Shown here piece by piece: positions 12,117 through 12,443 of a stretch of 12,443 bases of DNA. The notes under the pieces were generated by a model, which ran no database searches, was not told the origin of the DNA, and saw nothing but the letters and a program-made list of their open reading frames with translations. The stretch is from Thermoflexales bacterium (lineage in GTDB: Bacteria > Chloroflexota > Anaerolineae > Fen-1058), in contig JAUQXD010001169.1 of NCBI GenBank assembly GCA_030834835.1, forward strand, positions 1 through 12,443, read 5' to 3'. The position numbers were made by a program, and so were the translations under genes. Each line of letters opens with the position of its first letter. Within the stretch, counting starts at the first letter, position 1.

Positions 12117-12443
12117 ATGGGCGATGTACTGGAGATTCGCGGTTTGCGAGTCAAAGTGGACGACAAGGAAATTCTCAAGGGCGTCGATCTCACCGTGGAG
12201 CAGGGTGAGGTACACGCTTTGATGGGCCCGAACGGCTCGGGCAAGAGTACGCTGGCGTACAGCCTGTTGGGGCATCCGGGTTACACCGTCACCGACGGCG
12301 AAGTGATCTGGAAGGGCCAGAATATGCTGGAACTGTCACCTGATGAACGCTCGCGCGCGGGGCTGTTCCTGGCATTTCAATACCCCGTGTCGATTCCGGG
12401 CGTCACTGTGGCGAACTTCCTGCGTACCGCGCTGAACGCACGC
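12117..12443 (+). CDS. sufC: Fe-S cluster assembly ATPase SufC, N-terminal part (cut by window end)
   Basis: The cytoplasmic ABC-type ATPase of the SufBCD iron-sulfur cluster scaffold. 109 residues are visible: MGDVLEIRGLRVKVDDKEIL start, EVHALMGPNGSGKSTL with Walker A at 37-45, and the Q-loop region LFLAFQYPVSIPGVTVANFLR (Gln88), which is characteristic of SufC rather than transport ATPases. The ABC signature and Walker B lie beyond the window. ATG 12117 has GGAGG at 12101-12105 with a slightly long spacing of 11 nt. It diverges from the peptidase gene across a 249-nt gap and is the first gene after a consensus promoter, so it probably leads a suf operon (sufB and sufD expected downstream). 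Confidence 0.95.
   Translation, partial: MGDVLEIRGLRVKVDDKEILKGVDLTVEQGEVHALMGPNGSGKSTLAYSLLGHPGYTVTDGEVIWKGQNMLELSPDERSRAGLFLAFQYPVSIPGVTVANFLRTALNAR

Overview
The window is about 12.4 kb of GC-rich bacterial DNA. It most resembles the Chloroflexota (an Anaerolineae-like lineage, probably from an environmental genome). That placement is an inference from gene content: coenzyme F420 genes (cofE, npdG), a receiver–CpaE/TadZ fusion, a secreted SGNH protein on a Thr/Pro/Ala-rich stalk, and many small dispersed palindromes between genes. No rRNA, tRNA, CRISPR array, transposase, integrase or phage gene was seen.

Layout: a secreted SGNH hydrolase (+ strand, 5' end probably cut by the window edge) ends at a strong intrinsic terminator. 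It converges on a run of ten genes on the - strand. In transcription order (high to low coordinate) these are a P1/DmpA-type peptidase, an F420-dependent NADP reductase (npdG), a DUF998 membrane protein, an unrecognised 405-aa charged protein, coenzyme F420 gamma-glutamyl ligase (cofE), a receiver–CpaE ATPase, an acetyl-xylan esterase family hydrolase, a GH13_31 oligo-1,6-glucosidase, an AT-richer beta-propeller lipoprotein, and a membrane-anchored 165-aa protein. The 5' part of sufC diverges from the peptidase at the right edge behind a consensus sigma-70 promoter.

DUF998, the 405-aa protein and cofE overlap end to end and are probably translated from one message. npdG lies just upstream, so this block may be loosely tied to F420 metabolism. 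The glucosidase and esterase suit a saccharolytic heterotroph. The lipoprotein and the receiver–CpaE gene have their own predicted promoters and look like separate units.

The most unusual signal is not a gene. Most gene junctions carry a small inverted or tandem repeat. One of these, a perfect 33-nt palindrome (16-nt arms around one base), lies in frame inside cofE and adds 11 residues to the enzyme near its N-terminus. A second, slightly decayed copy lies between genes at 1197–1231. This resembles the in-frame palindromic elements known from Rickettsia and is the observation most worth following. No intergenic gap exceeds 300 bases.
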